Shown in pieces: positions 11,158 through 22,800 of a stretch of 64,000 bases of DNA. The DNA is from Hanleya hanleyi (taxonomy: Eukaryota; Mollusca; Polyplacophora; Lepidopleurida; Hanleyidae): positions 19,694-83,693 of the forward strand of contig JAVTVY010019631.1 of the NCBI GenBank assembly GCA_036873755.1. Reading direction: 5' to 3'. Below the pieces are notes generated by a model. It was not told where the DNA came from. It made no database searches and saw only the letters and a list, made by a program, of their open reading frames with translations. The first letter of the stretch is position 1. Each line of letters opens with the position of its first letter. A program made the position numbers and the translations under genes.

Positions 11158-11735
11158 ATGGGTTATACTTGCTCTAAGTGCGAACGATACGATATGATGC
11201 GACACGAGAAAAATATACATGGGATTGAAAACTCCGAGGCACAAGAACCCGATACAGAGACTGATGAGAGTTCATCGACTGATACCGAAACAGGGATTGC
11301 TGAGAGTCTATCGACTGATACCGAAACAGAGATTGCTGAGAGTCTATCTAGTGATACGGAGAGCTTGACCTCAGATAGTCAGCGTACGTCCGAAGAAAGT
11401 GAGGCAGAACCTACCTTCTGGGATCGTATTGTGAGAGCAGCTATCAATACTCACGCTGCAGCAATCGAGGACGCCGGACAGGATAACTTACAACAGCCAA
11501 ATACGCCCCGGCATCAGGAAAACAGCCATGGCGATCTTTGAACAGTATACCTTAATATCGCTTGAAATGAAAGGCGACCCCACACACAGGTCCATCATGA
11601 AGACCAAACGTAACTTGGAAGAGGATATGGGGCTACCACCCACCGAGGCCCTGGAAAATGCGATCAGTATGCGCAAACAACTCTTTCAGGACATGCTGCC
11701 TCGGTCTCCTGAACTGCCCGACGATGGGCTATTGG
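11158..11735 (+). pseudogene. Left-arm ORF: single C2H2 finger, acidic Ser/Thr/Asp/Glu region, conserved C-terminal part
   Basis: The proposed start is ATG 11158 (tcaacatggg). After a Cys-x2-Cys half-finger and HEKNIH comes an acidic region with repeats of DTETE, IAESLS and SDTES (about 11245-11400). Then comes TFWDRIVRAAINTHAAAIED (about 11412-11470). The frame breaks near 11490-11530 and continues in another frame with EMKGDPTHRS and LPPTEALENA to about 11731. Part of the finger between the Cys and His pairs is deleted. I do not know the function. A single DNA-binding finger plus acidic region is compatible with a regulatory or replication protein of the element. Confidence 0.6.
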
Positions 11736-12385
11736 GGCCAAAATGGTCCAAATGAACTCCCAGAGTGAGTGAGCGAGTCAGTGAGTGAGTAAATGAGGCA
11801 TGTCCAACGCCCGTCTTAACGCATGGACGCACTAACGATGGTGAATGAGTGAGTGAGTTTACGAGTAGTAGCCAAAGTGGACATTTTGGGGGTTTGAAGG
11901 AAGGTGTTTGGGGTAGAAATGGACCATTTTGGGTCCGAATGCGTCGTTTGAAGTGGCATCTTGTATCAACACTCGCCAACGCCAAGTTCAACGCTTCAAC
12001 GCCCTGGTGAATTAGCCCAAAAGCTCTGATTTTCATGGAATTGTCACTTATTCATTGGAAATGCAGTGACTCCCGTCAACGCCCTTCATTACGCCTTAAC
12101 GCCCTAGCATAACGCATTGACGCCATGCTATAGACGGGAGAGAGAACAACAACAAGGATGACAGATGAGAGAGCAACAATAACAACTTATTCTCCTCAAT
12201 GTTCGTTCTCCTCAATGTTACATCATACCCACGCTGGGGGAGCCGCGTGGGGCACGTTTACAATTCAAGAAGACTATTGTCCGATCAGAGGCCGCCATTT
12301 GGCGCTGCATCTGTCATATTCTCGGCTGCTCTTGTCCAATCATAAGCCATCCTTTGAGAAAGTTCCATCTTTGCTCGGTGTGACC
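11736..12385. repeat. Loop of the palindromic element, built from pieces of other repeats
   Basis: Contains gtgagtgagtg runs, then a 120-bp block (about 11863-11985, tagtagccaaagtgg to gaatgcgtcgtttga). That block also lies in the centre of the foldback element at 38549-39797. A partial third copy of an arm segment follows (about 12000-12110, cgccctggtgaattagccc). The last part (12130-12385) is unique in this window. No gene is seen. Confidence 0.65.
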
Positions 12386-12386
12386 T

Positions 12387-12935
12387 AAGCATCATCCTGC
12401 AGTTCAGGATACCACTGAGGCAGCATATCCTGAAAGAGTTGTTTGCGCATTTTGATCGCATTTTCCAGGGCCTCGGTGGGTGGTAGCCCCATATCCTCTT
12501 TCAAGTGACGCTTGGTCTTCATGATGGACCTGTGCGTGGGGTCGCCTTTCATTTCAAGCGGTAGTAAGGTATACTCTTCATAAATCGCCATGGCTGTTCT
12601 CTTGATGCAGGGGCGCATTTGGGTGTATGCCTGTTGTAAGTTAATCCTGTCCGGCGTCCTCGATTGCTGCAGCGTGAATATTGATAGCTGCTCTCACAAT
12701 ACGATCCCAGAAGGTAGGTACTGTCTCACTTTCCTCGGACGTAGGCTGACTATCTGAGGTCATGCTCTCCGTATCACTAGATAGAATCTCAGCAATCTCT
12801 GTTTCGGTACTCATCAGTCTCTGTATCGGCTTCTTGTGCCTCGGGGTCTTCAATCCCATGTATATTTTTCTCGTGTCACATCATATCTTAACGTCTGGTG
12901 AATGTGCGTTCGCACTTATAGCAAGTATAAGCCAT
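12387..12935 (-). pseudogene. Right-arm copy of the same C2H2/acidic ORF
   Basis: The start is ATG 12935-12933. This copy keeps the full spacing of a C2H2 finger (Cys-x2-Cys, 12 residues, His-x4-His), but two stops lie inside the finger and a frameshift follows in the acidic region. The C-terminal part (12387-12610) is open and ends at a stop near 12387-12389, giving a natural end that the left arm lacks. Comparing both arms shows one ancestral ORF of roughly 180-200 codons. Both copies are dead. Confidence 0.6.
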
Positions 12936-13029
12936 GTTGACAGTTGAATGTCGACTGTGCGTGTTTTGGGAATAAACTTGCTTTTATAGACGGTAACGCT
13001 CATCAATGCCAACGCCAAGCTCAACGCTT

Positions 13030-13395
13030 CAATCACAAGCGTCTAGTCCGTCATCCATAATTCAGCCGTCATCCATTAGAGAATATCCGCGTCCATAATC
13101 CAAAGACCTATTCCATATTCCATATAACAGTATTAGCACCAAATTCAAAAAGACAATCATAGTATACATAAACATAGTTGTTTCCTGCAAGAGAGAAGCG
13201 GTCAACAGTTTTCAATGATGCCGGCAAGACATCATGATGTTCCAAAAATATCGAATCCGTATCGCTGATCAGTATTCTTAATCCATAATTCGTTGTAAAG
13301 TCGTCATCTAAAGAATGATGTACCTCAGCCACGCTTTGATTGTGACTGTTCATATGAGTACCATGAGGATCTTGAAGTACATGTGTTCATACGGC
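13030..13395 (-). repeat. Repeat X, copy 3, inside the right arm
   Basis: Reverse-orientation copy with the same landmarks as copies 1 and 2 (cacaagcgtctagtccgtca, ttccatataacagtattagc, cctgcaagagagaagcgg). It interrupts the right arm between the end of the ORF region and the segment matching left-arm positions near 11070. A short open frame at 13108-13353 is shared with copy 1 and is repeat sequence. Confidence 0.7.
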
Positions 13396-13427
13396 CCCTA
13401 GCCCCGGGTTAAGCAGAATTAGACGCA

Positions 13428-13703
13428 AGTTACGAAACGTAGCGCCATAGATCTTGCACGCTACGTTCGTATTTTTTGATCAGCATGCGATATGTATCGC
13501 CAAATTTGAGAAACTTTGAGTGGAGGCGTTTGGTGGAATAGCCCTGTTTTATAAGTTTCTGTATCAATGTTTTGTGACATTGATTAAAATCGTCACATTT
13601 AACACGGGATCTAGCAAATGCTACTAAGCGAGATATGTATACGCCATATACAGGTCCCACTGGAATATTACTGTCCAGAAAGGGATAGTTTACGATGTCG
13701 AAA
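13428..13703 (-). pseudogene. C-terminal fragment of a reverse-transcriptase ORF
   Basis: Open from about 13703 to a stop near 13430. It begins FDIVNYPFLDSNIP and continues PVYGVYISRLVAFAR and LIKQGYSTKRLHSKF. This is the region after the catalytic core in a family of invertebrate reverse transcriptases whose members carry a YGVYIS motif. The fragment has no catalytic residues. The left edge abuts the right-arm sequence cgccctggtgaac exactly, as in a 5'-truncated insertion. Assignment to a named clade is not possible from this piece. Confidence 0.55.
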
Positions 13704-13978
13704 CGCCCTGGTGAACTATCTCAGAAGCTCTGATTTTCATGGAATTGCCACCAATACATCGAAATGCAGCGACGCTCGTCACAGCCGGTCGTTACGACTT
13801 AACGCCCGTCTCAACGCCTTAACGCCCTATCTTTACGCCTTAACGCCCTATCTTTACGCCTTAACGCCCGTCTCGTCGCCTTAACGAGCGATAAAGGGAA
13901 TTTGGAGGACGATTGACCTTTGACCCCTGCGGACACCCATACCTGGTGCACTCGCACTCTGGTTTACCCTATGCCCTA

Positions 13979-14334
13979 CACTCTCAGAAATATTCAGGGA
14001 ATAATCCTGAATGGATCAGGCTGTACATCCACAACTCAATTTCAGGGATTTTACCTGAAATCCAGGGATAATTTCCTGAATTTCAGGAAAATGATCCCCG
14101 AGTGAGTGGATTTTCCCTGAAATTCAGGCAAATTTACCATCCTGATTAGTATGTTCCCGACCCTATTCAGGTACGTAAAATCCCCTAAAATTCAGGTAAT
14201 TTAGCTTTAATTCATGGATGATATACCTGAATTTCAGGAAATTATTTCTGAATTTCAGGTAAAATCCCTGAAATTGAGTTGTGGATGTGCAGCCTGATCT
14301 ATTCAGGGTTATTCCCTGAATATTTCTGAGAGTG
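13979..14334. mobile_element. 356-bp MITE with long inverted repeats and TA target duplication
   Basis: The ends CACTCTCAGAAATATTCAGG are inverted copies of each other, and the match continues inward for about 85 bp. The interior repeats cctgaatttcagg units. TA lies on both sides (13977-13978 and 14335-14336). The opposite arm of the host palindrome holds the empty site with a single TA at 10815-10816 (cccgtagggc). This proves the boundaries and the TA duplication, which is typical of the Tc1/mariner superfamily. Confidence 0.9.
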
Positions 14335-15184
14335 TACGGGCTATACGGTACAGGGTGCATCAGCGATGTCTCTGATGCTCTATACTTGAAACTGATTGCA
14401 ATGTTAATACATTGTAATATGAAAGTCCCAAGTAAAAAAGTAGAAAATTAATAATTGACAATCTTTGACCTTGACCTCTGGTGACCTAATCACCTCGAAA
14501 TGTAGCTTAACTAATCCCTGAATAGACCTAAGACATGACCATTAGCATTTTGAGTAGTTATTTGTCAAAATATGCAACTAATTTCAAGCTGTCCAACTTC
14601 ATACAATTTTGCCTGTTTTTAGCGCAATAAAAAGACCATTTTTGAAAATGCGTCAAAACAGTTATGTGCCACAGTCTAATTAATAATAAACTCCACTTGT
14701 TTAGACTTATTATAGACTTGGGTACTTCTTGGCTTCCATTTGAACACATTTAGGTTAAGAAAGTCCCATTGGTATGGTATCTGCAGCGAGTTTTCCTACA
14801 GGTGGTCACGTTTTAGACAGGGGTCAGATTTCGTGACCTTTTGACCTCTGCTGACCTACATAATTGACATATTAGCATATAACAGATACCAACATATAGA
14901 GGACCAGATTACCAACATTTCGAGTGGCCAAATGTCACTATATCACCATTACTTGCAAAGATATTCAACTTTATGTTTCCCCTACCCCCAAATCTGGTCC
15001 CTCAGATTGGACTCGGGTGTCCGTCTTTAAGAGGTGATTACTACCACTAAGCTGTGTGTTCCGGATTGCTTTCAAAGTTTTTTTTCATCTACGGATATAG
15101 AACTTTCAAAAAAACATAATGAGAATTTGCCACCCCAGGTGGTACCAATTGATGAAATTTTGGGGTCTGGCTCATGGACTATAG

Positions 15185-16480
15185 GATCTCGGTCTGCTAT
15201 AAGCAAAAGAAGTGGGATAGTTCAACCCAGCTTGTTTATGTAGGCCACGACCGTCCAGTTGTCAGTGATGACCAATAGTTACTGACCCCGGAGTTGCCTG
15301 ATCCATGTTTGAACCACGTGAATGACCGCCATGAGTTCCAAGACATTGATATGGGAGCGAGACTCCATGGGTGTCCATAAGCCGGATGTCGACTTGGTGT
15401 CGAGATGACGCGTCCGTAAACATGTGGCATGTCAGACGGAGAGGAAGGAGGGTCACACCCTACATCACATTGATAACCAGCGAAGGTGATGTTTGACATC
15501 TCCTGTGACAGGAATCATTGGATACAAGCACCTGTTGACCCAATGATGGTTTAGATACCTCATTAAGGGTCTTAACTGCAACCGACCTCTTGGTGTGACG
15601 TCCTGAGTGGAGGGCAAAAGGCTGATCAGTGATGCAAAGTTGAGGGCAGATTGGCGAGAGAACCGGATGAACAAGTGAATATGTTCGGTAAACTTTCGCC
15701 AGCCTTCCTCTGGGGGACGTGCCATTGACAGATTGGTATCATAGGTCACCCCAAGAAAAGTACGCTGTTGGGCTGGTGTTAGCTCCAATTTCGTGTGGGA
15801 GATAATCCAAACATTCGAGGATACGCCATACAAATGTCGTATCGCGACAAAGTTGGTCTTCACACAATGAACGGATCAAAGAATCGTGTAGATAAAAGTG
15901 ATACTTGATTCCGCGGTTGGGCATAAAGGGAAGTGGCTAACCTGAACGGAAGAACCAGGATTTGAAATCGGCGAGAACAAAGTTGAAATCTGAGAAACTT
16001 CTGGTAGGCGGGATGGATCGGAATATATCTCTCAGATCCAATGAGGTCATTCACTCCCCCTTGCTCAGAGTATTCCTGATTGAACGTAAAGATCAGATGC
16101 AGAAATACGGTGGACGTTGCAGGAAGTCTTTGTTCAATGTGCGCAGGTTGATGACCATGCCCATCGTTTGGCCACAAGAAACACAGAATAAAACCACCCC
16201 GAGTTTGGTCTGACGGTTCTGTTACTGCACCCTTCTGAATTAACTTGTCTACAGATGGCTGTAATTCCAGAAGGTGCTAGGTATACGAGAAGGCATTGGA
16301 GCAACAGTTAAGAGAGGATCCAGAGCGAATTTCAGGCGGTAACCGTATCGTAGGATATGTACGACCGCTGGATTCAACCCGAGATACTGCCAGTTCCGCT
16401 AAAACTCCTGTAGTCTTCCCCCTTCTTGAAGAGAGATGGGCGGAACCGGGAAGCCAGGCACTTCGTGGTTCCGCCATGCT
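15185..16480 (-). pseudogene. Reverse transcriptase and first half of RNase H of the DIRS-like element
   Basis: Minus-strand reading from 16480 shows, across several frames, GGRLQEF-like start motifs, PIHPAYQKFLRF (about 15995-16030), and the catalytic box region FYLHDSLIRSLCEDQ (about 15850-15895). Then come RPPEEGWRKFTEHIHLF and ALNFASLISLL with TPRGRLQLRPLMRYL. RNase H follows with ITDNWTVVAYINK (about 15225-15265). The expected second position of the Y-x-D-D box is His (YLHD), so the polymerase site is broken. The fragment ends where the palindromic element starts. Confidence 0.85.
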
Positions 16481-16558
16481 GCGAAATTCACAACATTCGA
16501 AGCATCACTGTCGCGACTGTTGCTTACCAGAACCTGAACGAGATTTGCCTTTGCGTTT

Positions 16559-17316
16559 CTAGTTCTGGGATTTCTGTTGTTGAGGGTGATTACCCGAAGC
16601 CTTAGAAGTCCGACCTGAACCAGGAGCTGACAACTTGGGGTTCTTATGAGGCGGACCGGAAGAAGAACCCTTATTAGGTTTCTTACCGAAACTGGAAGTA
16701 CCCGCTCTTAATTCGCTGTCAGTCTTAGCCTTAGCCATCTGATCAGCAAGAGAGGGTAACACCCCGTTAAACAACAGTGACGATGCTGGTGATTGCGCCT
16801 TCATGGTTCTTATGTCCACCATGGCTTGAAAGTAGGCCAACCTTCTTAGGTGCACTAGCATCGCCGTATTATACGCTAATTGATCTGCATTAGCATAAGA
16901 GGCAACGTTTCTGAAGTCCGTTAGCAAAGAAATTTCTTCTTGTAAGCTACGGGCTAGCCTAGGATTTTAGCCTTTCAATCACAGTGGAGATAGCGGTCAA
17001 GAACCAGTTCATGTGTAAAGAAATGGCTACTCCCCGACTGAATGGAAGCCTGTTTTCCCGTTAAGTGGATCGAGACCTTGACCGGAATTTTATTTGTGTC
17101 ACTTTTGAGACATACATCAACAAAACCTGGGTCAATGTCAGCGACCCTGAAATCAAACGTCGAACCATGAATGGCATAAGCACGTGGCTTCCACAGGCAA
17201 AAGAGCGGTACGAGCCACTGAACCAAACTAGAGGTTCCGCTTTGACCCTTGAGTTGCCGCTCTGGCATGAAGCCTATGCTGGTTGTTTTTTTAACAAAAA
17301 CATACGTCTCCCCCAT
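16559..17316 (-). pseudogene. C-terminal part of the DIRS-like gag
   Basis: Two overlapping open pieces. 16975-17316 has YVFVKKTTSIGFMPERQLKG and KIPVKVSIHLTG. 16559-16927 has a helical segment (FRNVASYANADQLAYNTAML) and a basic Ser/Gly/Lys/Pro-rich tail. A 50-bp gap with a stop separates them. Order and strand fit the gag protein just upstream of the reverse transcriptase. The piece begins abruptly at about 17316 next to the satellite array. Confidence 0.65.
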
Positions 17317-17344
17317 CCTCCCACCCTGCCTTGAATGGGCACAT

Positions 17345-19250
17345 TAAGGGAAAGTGCTATAAAATGAATGCAATAAGTATCTTAAACAAAGCTGCGTATC
17401 TAAAAATATTAATTACAAAGAAGCGATACAAGTAGATGAACGGATGGACAGACACCGGACACGGATGCATGCAAGTGAGGGGGCTATCCCACTGAAGCTT
17501 CCATCCAAGTGGGGTGAAATTCCGTCCAGTAGTTCTCAAGATATCTTGCAGACAAGGCCTGTATATACATGTACAAGTAGATGGACGGACGGACGGACAC
17601 CGGACATGGATGAATGCACGCACATACACCAAAACCTAATCAAATGAGGGCTATCCCAGTGAAGCTTCTATCCAAGTTTGGTGAAATTCCATCCAGTAGT
17701 TCTCCAGATATCTTGCAGACAAGCCCTGTATATACATGTACAAGTAGATGGACGGACGGACGGACGGATACCGAACACGGATGAACGCATGCACACACAC
17801 CAAAACCTAATCAAATGAGGGGGCTATCCCAATGAAGCTTTCATCCAAGTTTGGTGAAATTCTGTCCAGTAGTTCTCCAGATATCTTGCAGACAAGCCCT
17901 GTATATACATGTACAAGTAGATGGACGGACGGACGGACACCGGACATGGATGAATGCAGACACACAAACCAAAACCTAATCAAATGAGGGGGCTATCCCA
18001 CTGAAGCTTCCATCCAAGTGGGATGAAATTCTGTCCAGTAGTTCTCAAGATATCTTGCAGACAAGGCCTGTATATACATGTACAAGTAGATGGACGGACG
18101 GACAGACACCGGACACGGATGAATGCACGCACATACACCAAAACCTAATCAAATGAGGGGCTATCCCAATGAAGCTTCCATCCAAGTTTGGTGAAATTCC
18201 ATCCAGTAGTTCTCCAGATATCTTGCAGACAAGCCCTGTATATACATGTGCAAGTAGATGGACGGACGGACGGACGGACACGGATGAATGCACGCACATA
18301 CACCAAAACTTAATCAAATGAGGGGGCTATCCCAATGAAGCTTCCATACAAGTTTGGTGAAATTCCATCCAGTAGTTCTCCCGATATCTTGCAGACAAGC
18401 CCTGTATATACATGTACAAGTAGATGGACGGACGGACGGACACCGGACACGGATGAATGCACGCACATACACCAAAACCTAATCAAATGAGGGGGCTATC
18501 CCAATGAAGCTTCCATCCAAGTTTGGTGAAATTCTGTCCAGTAGTTCTCCAGATATCTTGCAGACAAGCCCTGTATATACATGTACAAGTAGATGGACGG
18601 ACGGACGGACACCGGACATGGATGAATGCAGACACACAAACCAAAACCTAATCAAATGAGGGGGCTATCCCACTGAAGCTTCCATCCAAGTGGGGTGAAA
18701 TTCTGTCCCGTAGTTCTCAAGATATCTTGCAGACAAGGCCTGTATATACATGTACAAGTAGATGGACGGACGGACAGACACCGGACACGGATGAATGCAC
18801 GCACATACACCAAAACCTAATCAAATGAGGGGGCTATCCCAATGAAGCTTCCATCCAAGTTTGGTGAAATTCCATCCAGTAGTTCTCCAGATATCTTGCA
18901 GACAAGCCCTGTATATACATGTGCAAGTAGATGGACGGACGGACGGACACGGATGAATGCACGCACATACACCAAAACCTAATCAAATGAGGGGGCTATC
19001 CCAATGAAGCTTCCATACAAGTTTGGTGAAATTCCATCCAGTAGTTCTCCCGATATCTTGCAGACAAGCCCTGTATATACATGTACAAGTAGATGGACGG
19101 ACGGACGGACACCGGACACGGATGAATGCACGCACATACACCAAAACCTAATCAAATGAGGGGGCTATCCCAATGAAGCTTCCATCCAAGTTTGGTGAAA
19201 TTCCATCCAGTAGTTCTCAAGATATCTTGCAGACAAGGCAAGGGGACGGA
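17345..19250. repeat. Satellite array, 11 monomers of about 169 bp
   Basis: The landmark gatatcttgcagacaag recurs at 17540, 17707, 17880, 18049, 18217, 18383, 18552, 18721, 18890, 19052 and 19221. Spacing is 162-173 bp. Each monomer also has ggacggacggac, tgtatatacatgt and ggggctatccca. Three monomer variants differ just before the landmark (tctcaa, tctcca, tctccc), and their order repeats about 672 bp apart. A hairpin reading gtctccccccaacatag then ttgggggagac (about 19321-19351) follows the array. The array breaks the DIRS gag between 17316 and about 19365. Confidence 0.9.
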
Positions 19251-19364
19251 CAGACATCCATCCAGAGAGACAGACAGACATCCATCCATCCATCCAGACA
19301 GACAGACAGCACAAACACTAGATGTCTCCCCCCAACATAGTTGGGGGAGACATAATAATGCCCT

Positions 19365-19845
19365 GGCACCCATCCTCAGCTGCCTTTCCTCTTTTGACTT
19401 GGGTCTCGCCAACGCGGACTCAAACATCTCCGACAGACCGTGTATGGCCGTAGATGCCGGTAGTGACGTAATAGTGTTGTTGTCAGATGGAGGTTCCCAT
19501 GCCATAGTCATCAAACGCTTAGGAGGTGACGGAGGAGGACGCTCCATATTTGGATATAGCTTATATAAGCTAGCCAAAATATCCGAGTACTTTCTTGGCT
19601 CAAGTTCAGATTGAAAAACCCCCAAAACAGATTGAGTATGAGAAGGGGTCACGGAAGGTGAAGGTCGGTAACCTGGATGTTGGAGTCGATAAGTCCAAAA
19701 CAACTGAAGGAGCAGACGGGGCAGGTACAACAACACCAGGCTGATGTTGACCTTGGCCTGACCCCAACAATAATGAAAGCTCATGTGAAACACGGGCGAA
19801 GAGCATTTCCCCAGATAATTTTGTAACACATAATTTGGTACTCAC
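19365..19845 (-). pseudogene. Middle part of the DIRS-like gag
   Basis: Frames on the minus strand give FARVSHELSLLLGSGQGQ, FQSELEPRKYSDILASLYKL (about 19555-19615), RPPPSPPKRLMTMAWEP and RPKSKEERQLRMGARALL (about 19360-19410). After that the reading runs into the satellite. A longer open frame from 19829 to 19152 joins gag and satellite sequence and is not a real protein. The upstream end is joined to repeat Y at about 19790-19845. Confidence 0.65.
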
Positions 19846-22800
19846 AGGGCTTTAGATCTCTCCAATTTGAGCACAACCCCTATTAGTGGTGGCAATTTTT
19901 TTTAGGATGGGACAGAGGGTGGGGCACATACCCCTGGAGGATGAGCAATTAGGAATCATCCCTCGTAGAACTGCCTCTGAGAAGGGATCACCAATGGGCG
20001 AAACCCAGTGTGAGGCAACACCAACTTTATTTTGCGTTTCATGGGCCCACCGACATTAAAAAATTGAATAAAAATAAAATGTCAAATTGCCACTTTTATA
20101 TTTCCTATGACGTTTGAACATAAAGACTTTAACCCCCTTTTCATTCCTGATTGTATGAATTAGGCTGCTGTATTCTATCTGAAACAATGCCAGCAAATAA
20201 AAATGCCAAACAACAAAAACTAATTACCTTTCACTATAATTTTTCACTGTAAGTCAGCGAATTGTTGTTGTTGTAAAATGCTGCTAATACTACTTAGGCA
20301 ATAACGACATTCAATGTAAATCAGGAACCTTCACTGACTGTGATCTATCACTGTCATGGTACCCATATTTCGACAGTGATGCAGTATGTCAGAGCTAGGA
20401 AATGGGAGGTGTTTCGACAGCTCAGCCTATACAGCATGGTTTAAGTTACTGTTGAAGCATGAGACATGCAAAATTCGCTAGATTGTTCTGGAAGACAACC
20501 ACAGCCACAATAAATAGATTTGGAGTGTATGTTGGCAGTCAACATGTGACTTAACATAGTCTTTGACCTTGAGAAAATAGGTCAATGTCAGTCATATTCA
20601 TTGGCTTCAGGTCCATCAACAGTTGCATATGTGGTATCAATTTAGAATGCCTAGCTATATTTCATGTTATATCATAATATAAAGTATATAACCTTGAGAA
20701 AATAGGTTCAGTCAACTGGGATACGCTTCTAGTCAGTCACCAATTGCACAAGTATGATGAATTTGGAGAGCCCATCTTCACTCCATTCTAATAATAAATT
20801 TGACCTCGATAAAACAGGTGAAGGTCAGTCAATTTCATTAATTAGGCTTCTGATCCATCACCAGCTGCATATGTGGTATGACAAGAAAGATGGGCAGGCA
20901 GTGAAACAGAGAGACAGACAGAGAGACAGACAGATGACACGGAAAATTCAGTTCATTTTGGGGCATCATTACATATCATCAAATCAAAGTCTAAATATTC
21001 TGTCAAAATGCACCAAAACACACCATTTTACTTCTATTATAGAGAAGAAAAGCAACTCCGAGTGGCCGGGATCACAATTTTATTCTGTATATTTCGCTAT
21101 TAGTTCCAGCATCTTAAGCATTGAACAGAGTTACAAACAGCTTCATATTCACAGTATATATACAAGGCATAATGTGATCTTAGCAATACACATTTATGAA
21201 TAGGTAAGCCAGTAAATTATGACAGTCAGGTTGGACGGATATTAAAATGCCATCATTTTCAGAAATTGTTAAATGTTAAGCGATGACCTGTCAGTGATCT
21301 ACAAATGGCGTGATTCAGGTGTTACAATACACACTCCACAATGGTTGTAACTCGCATGGGAATATACAATTATGAAACATGCGAGTTAAAACATTTGTAG
21401 GTTTTCATCAATTCAATTATTCCTATATTATCTTAAAATGACAGTCCTTATCCAAACTTCAGGACATGTAGAAATATTCAATGTAGGTACATACATGTAC
21501 CCACTATATCACCATACTTTATTCATTTGTGCACAGTTTACTTAGTTCTTGCCAGATAAGCAGATTTTGTATTGTTTTCATCAATTAGAGTGTGTATTGT
21601 ATTACCTGAATCACACCATTTGTAGATCGCTGTCAGGTCATCGCTTAACATTTAACAAATTTCTGAAAATGACAGCATTTTAATATCCGTCCAACCTGCC
21701 GGACATAATTTACTGACTCACCTATTCATAAATGTGTATTGGCTAAGATCACATTATGCCTTGTATATACTGTGCGTATGGAGCTGTTTGTAACTTTGTT
21801 CACTGCTGAAGATGCTATAACTAATAGTGAAATATACAGAATGAAATTGTCATCCCTACTTGGAGTTGCTTTTCTTCTCTATTATTGGAAAATCATCAGT
21901 GGTACCAATGGATTACTTCAATTAGACATACATGTAAAAATTTCCCAGGTGGGATGTGCCATCTAGCAGGTATGTATTAGTTTCACTTCAAAAATCTTTC
22001 TACTTTTTCAGTTCAAGAAATAATTATCAACATTTATAACTATGCTGTCAAAATGCAACAGTATGTGCAATTTCACATATCGAGCTTCAAATAAATTCTG
22101 GGGACCTCCACATAAAACAAAAAAATTGAGCATTAACTGATTGTGATGTAATTTGTGATTTTATTCATTGAAAACTGGCCAGAATGCATCCCCAGACATC
22201 TGGAAGCCCAGGGCTTCACAGCCACTGAAGACTAAAGAAATGGACTTGGGAACAGGATCAAATTACATGTATTATATCAGTAATGGAGAGAGAAATAGCA
22301 CTAATTCTGGAAATGAAGTGTTTACTTTGTTGACACAAGGGGTCTACTAGTCCACTTATGTAAAGTGCATTATGCAATAAGTCAACCATTACAGGTTTTA
22401 TTACCAGAATGGTCAACATACAGGCCTCAATATGAGGCCTGAAAGGTAAAGCAGAATATCAGTGTTAGAGTATGTCTATTTGACCAAAATGGCCTGACTT
22501 CAAGCTCACTTTAATCCTTGCAATTCTCCGTACTGACCATCCACTGATGGCAACATATTTCCTCTGACTGCATTTTAGTTATGTGTGTAAGCAGGGGTTG
22601 ATGTAGCCTAGACCAAGATATATTTAGCTGACTTTACCCTATGCCACATGATTATGCCAGCGCTAACAGTACCAATATCCTTTCAATCCATTTTTAAACC
22701 ATAATGTTAATAAAATTAGTATTTGTAAAAAAGAATGTATAATGAGATATAAATCAAGCATTATGTTGATGGCTACAAAATCCGTATGAGAGGTGGCCCT

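Larger units (their letters stand above)
10006..15184. mobile_element. Palindromic element with 1.7-kb inverted arms, inserted in the RNase H region
   Basis: The left arm (about 10006-11731) reappears in reverse complement as the right arm (about 12386-15184) around a 654-bp loop. Matching blocks run the whole length: ggtaccacctggggtggc at the tips, a long shared stretch from near 10060 to 10860, clusters of ggcgttaa/ttaacgcc, and an ORF near the loop. The right arm is longer by about 1 kb because of three insertions (13030-13395, 13395-13703, 13979-14334). The left arm is collinear once these are removed. The element splits the DIRS RNase H. The superfamily is unknown: no transposase is seen, and the ends are uncertain by about 60 bp because the DIRS sequence beside them is partly included in the repeat. 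Confidence 0.8.

Noticed and set aside
17345..19250. CRISPR-like array because of regular spacing
   Set aside because: The whole 169-bp monomer is repeated, not short repeats with unique spacers, and the genome is eukaryotic.
19152..19829. 225-codon minus-strand open frame as a gene
   Set aside because: Its first part is DIRS-like gag and its last part is read-through into the 169-bp satellite, so it is a chance fusion.
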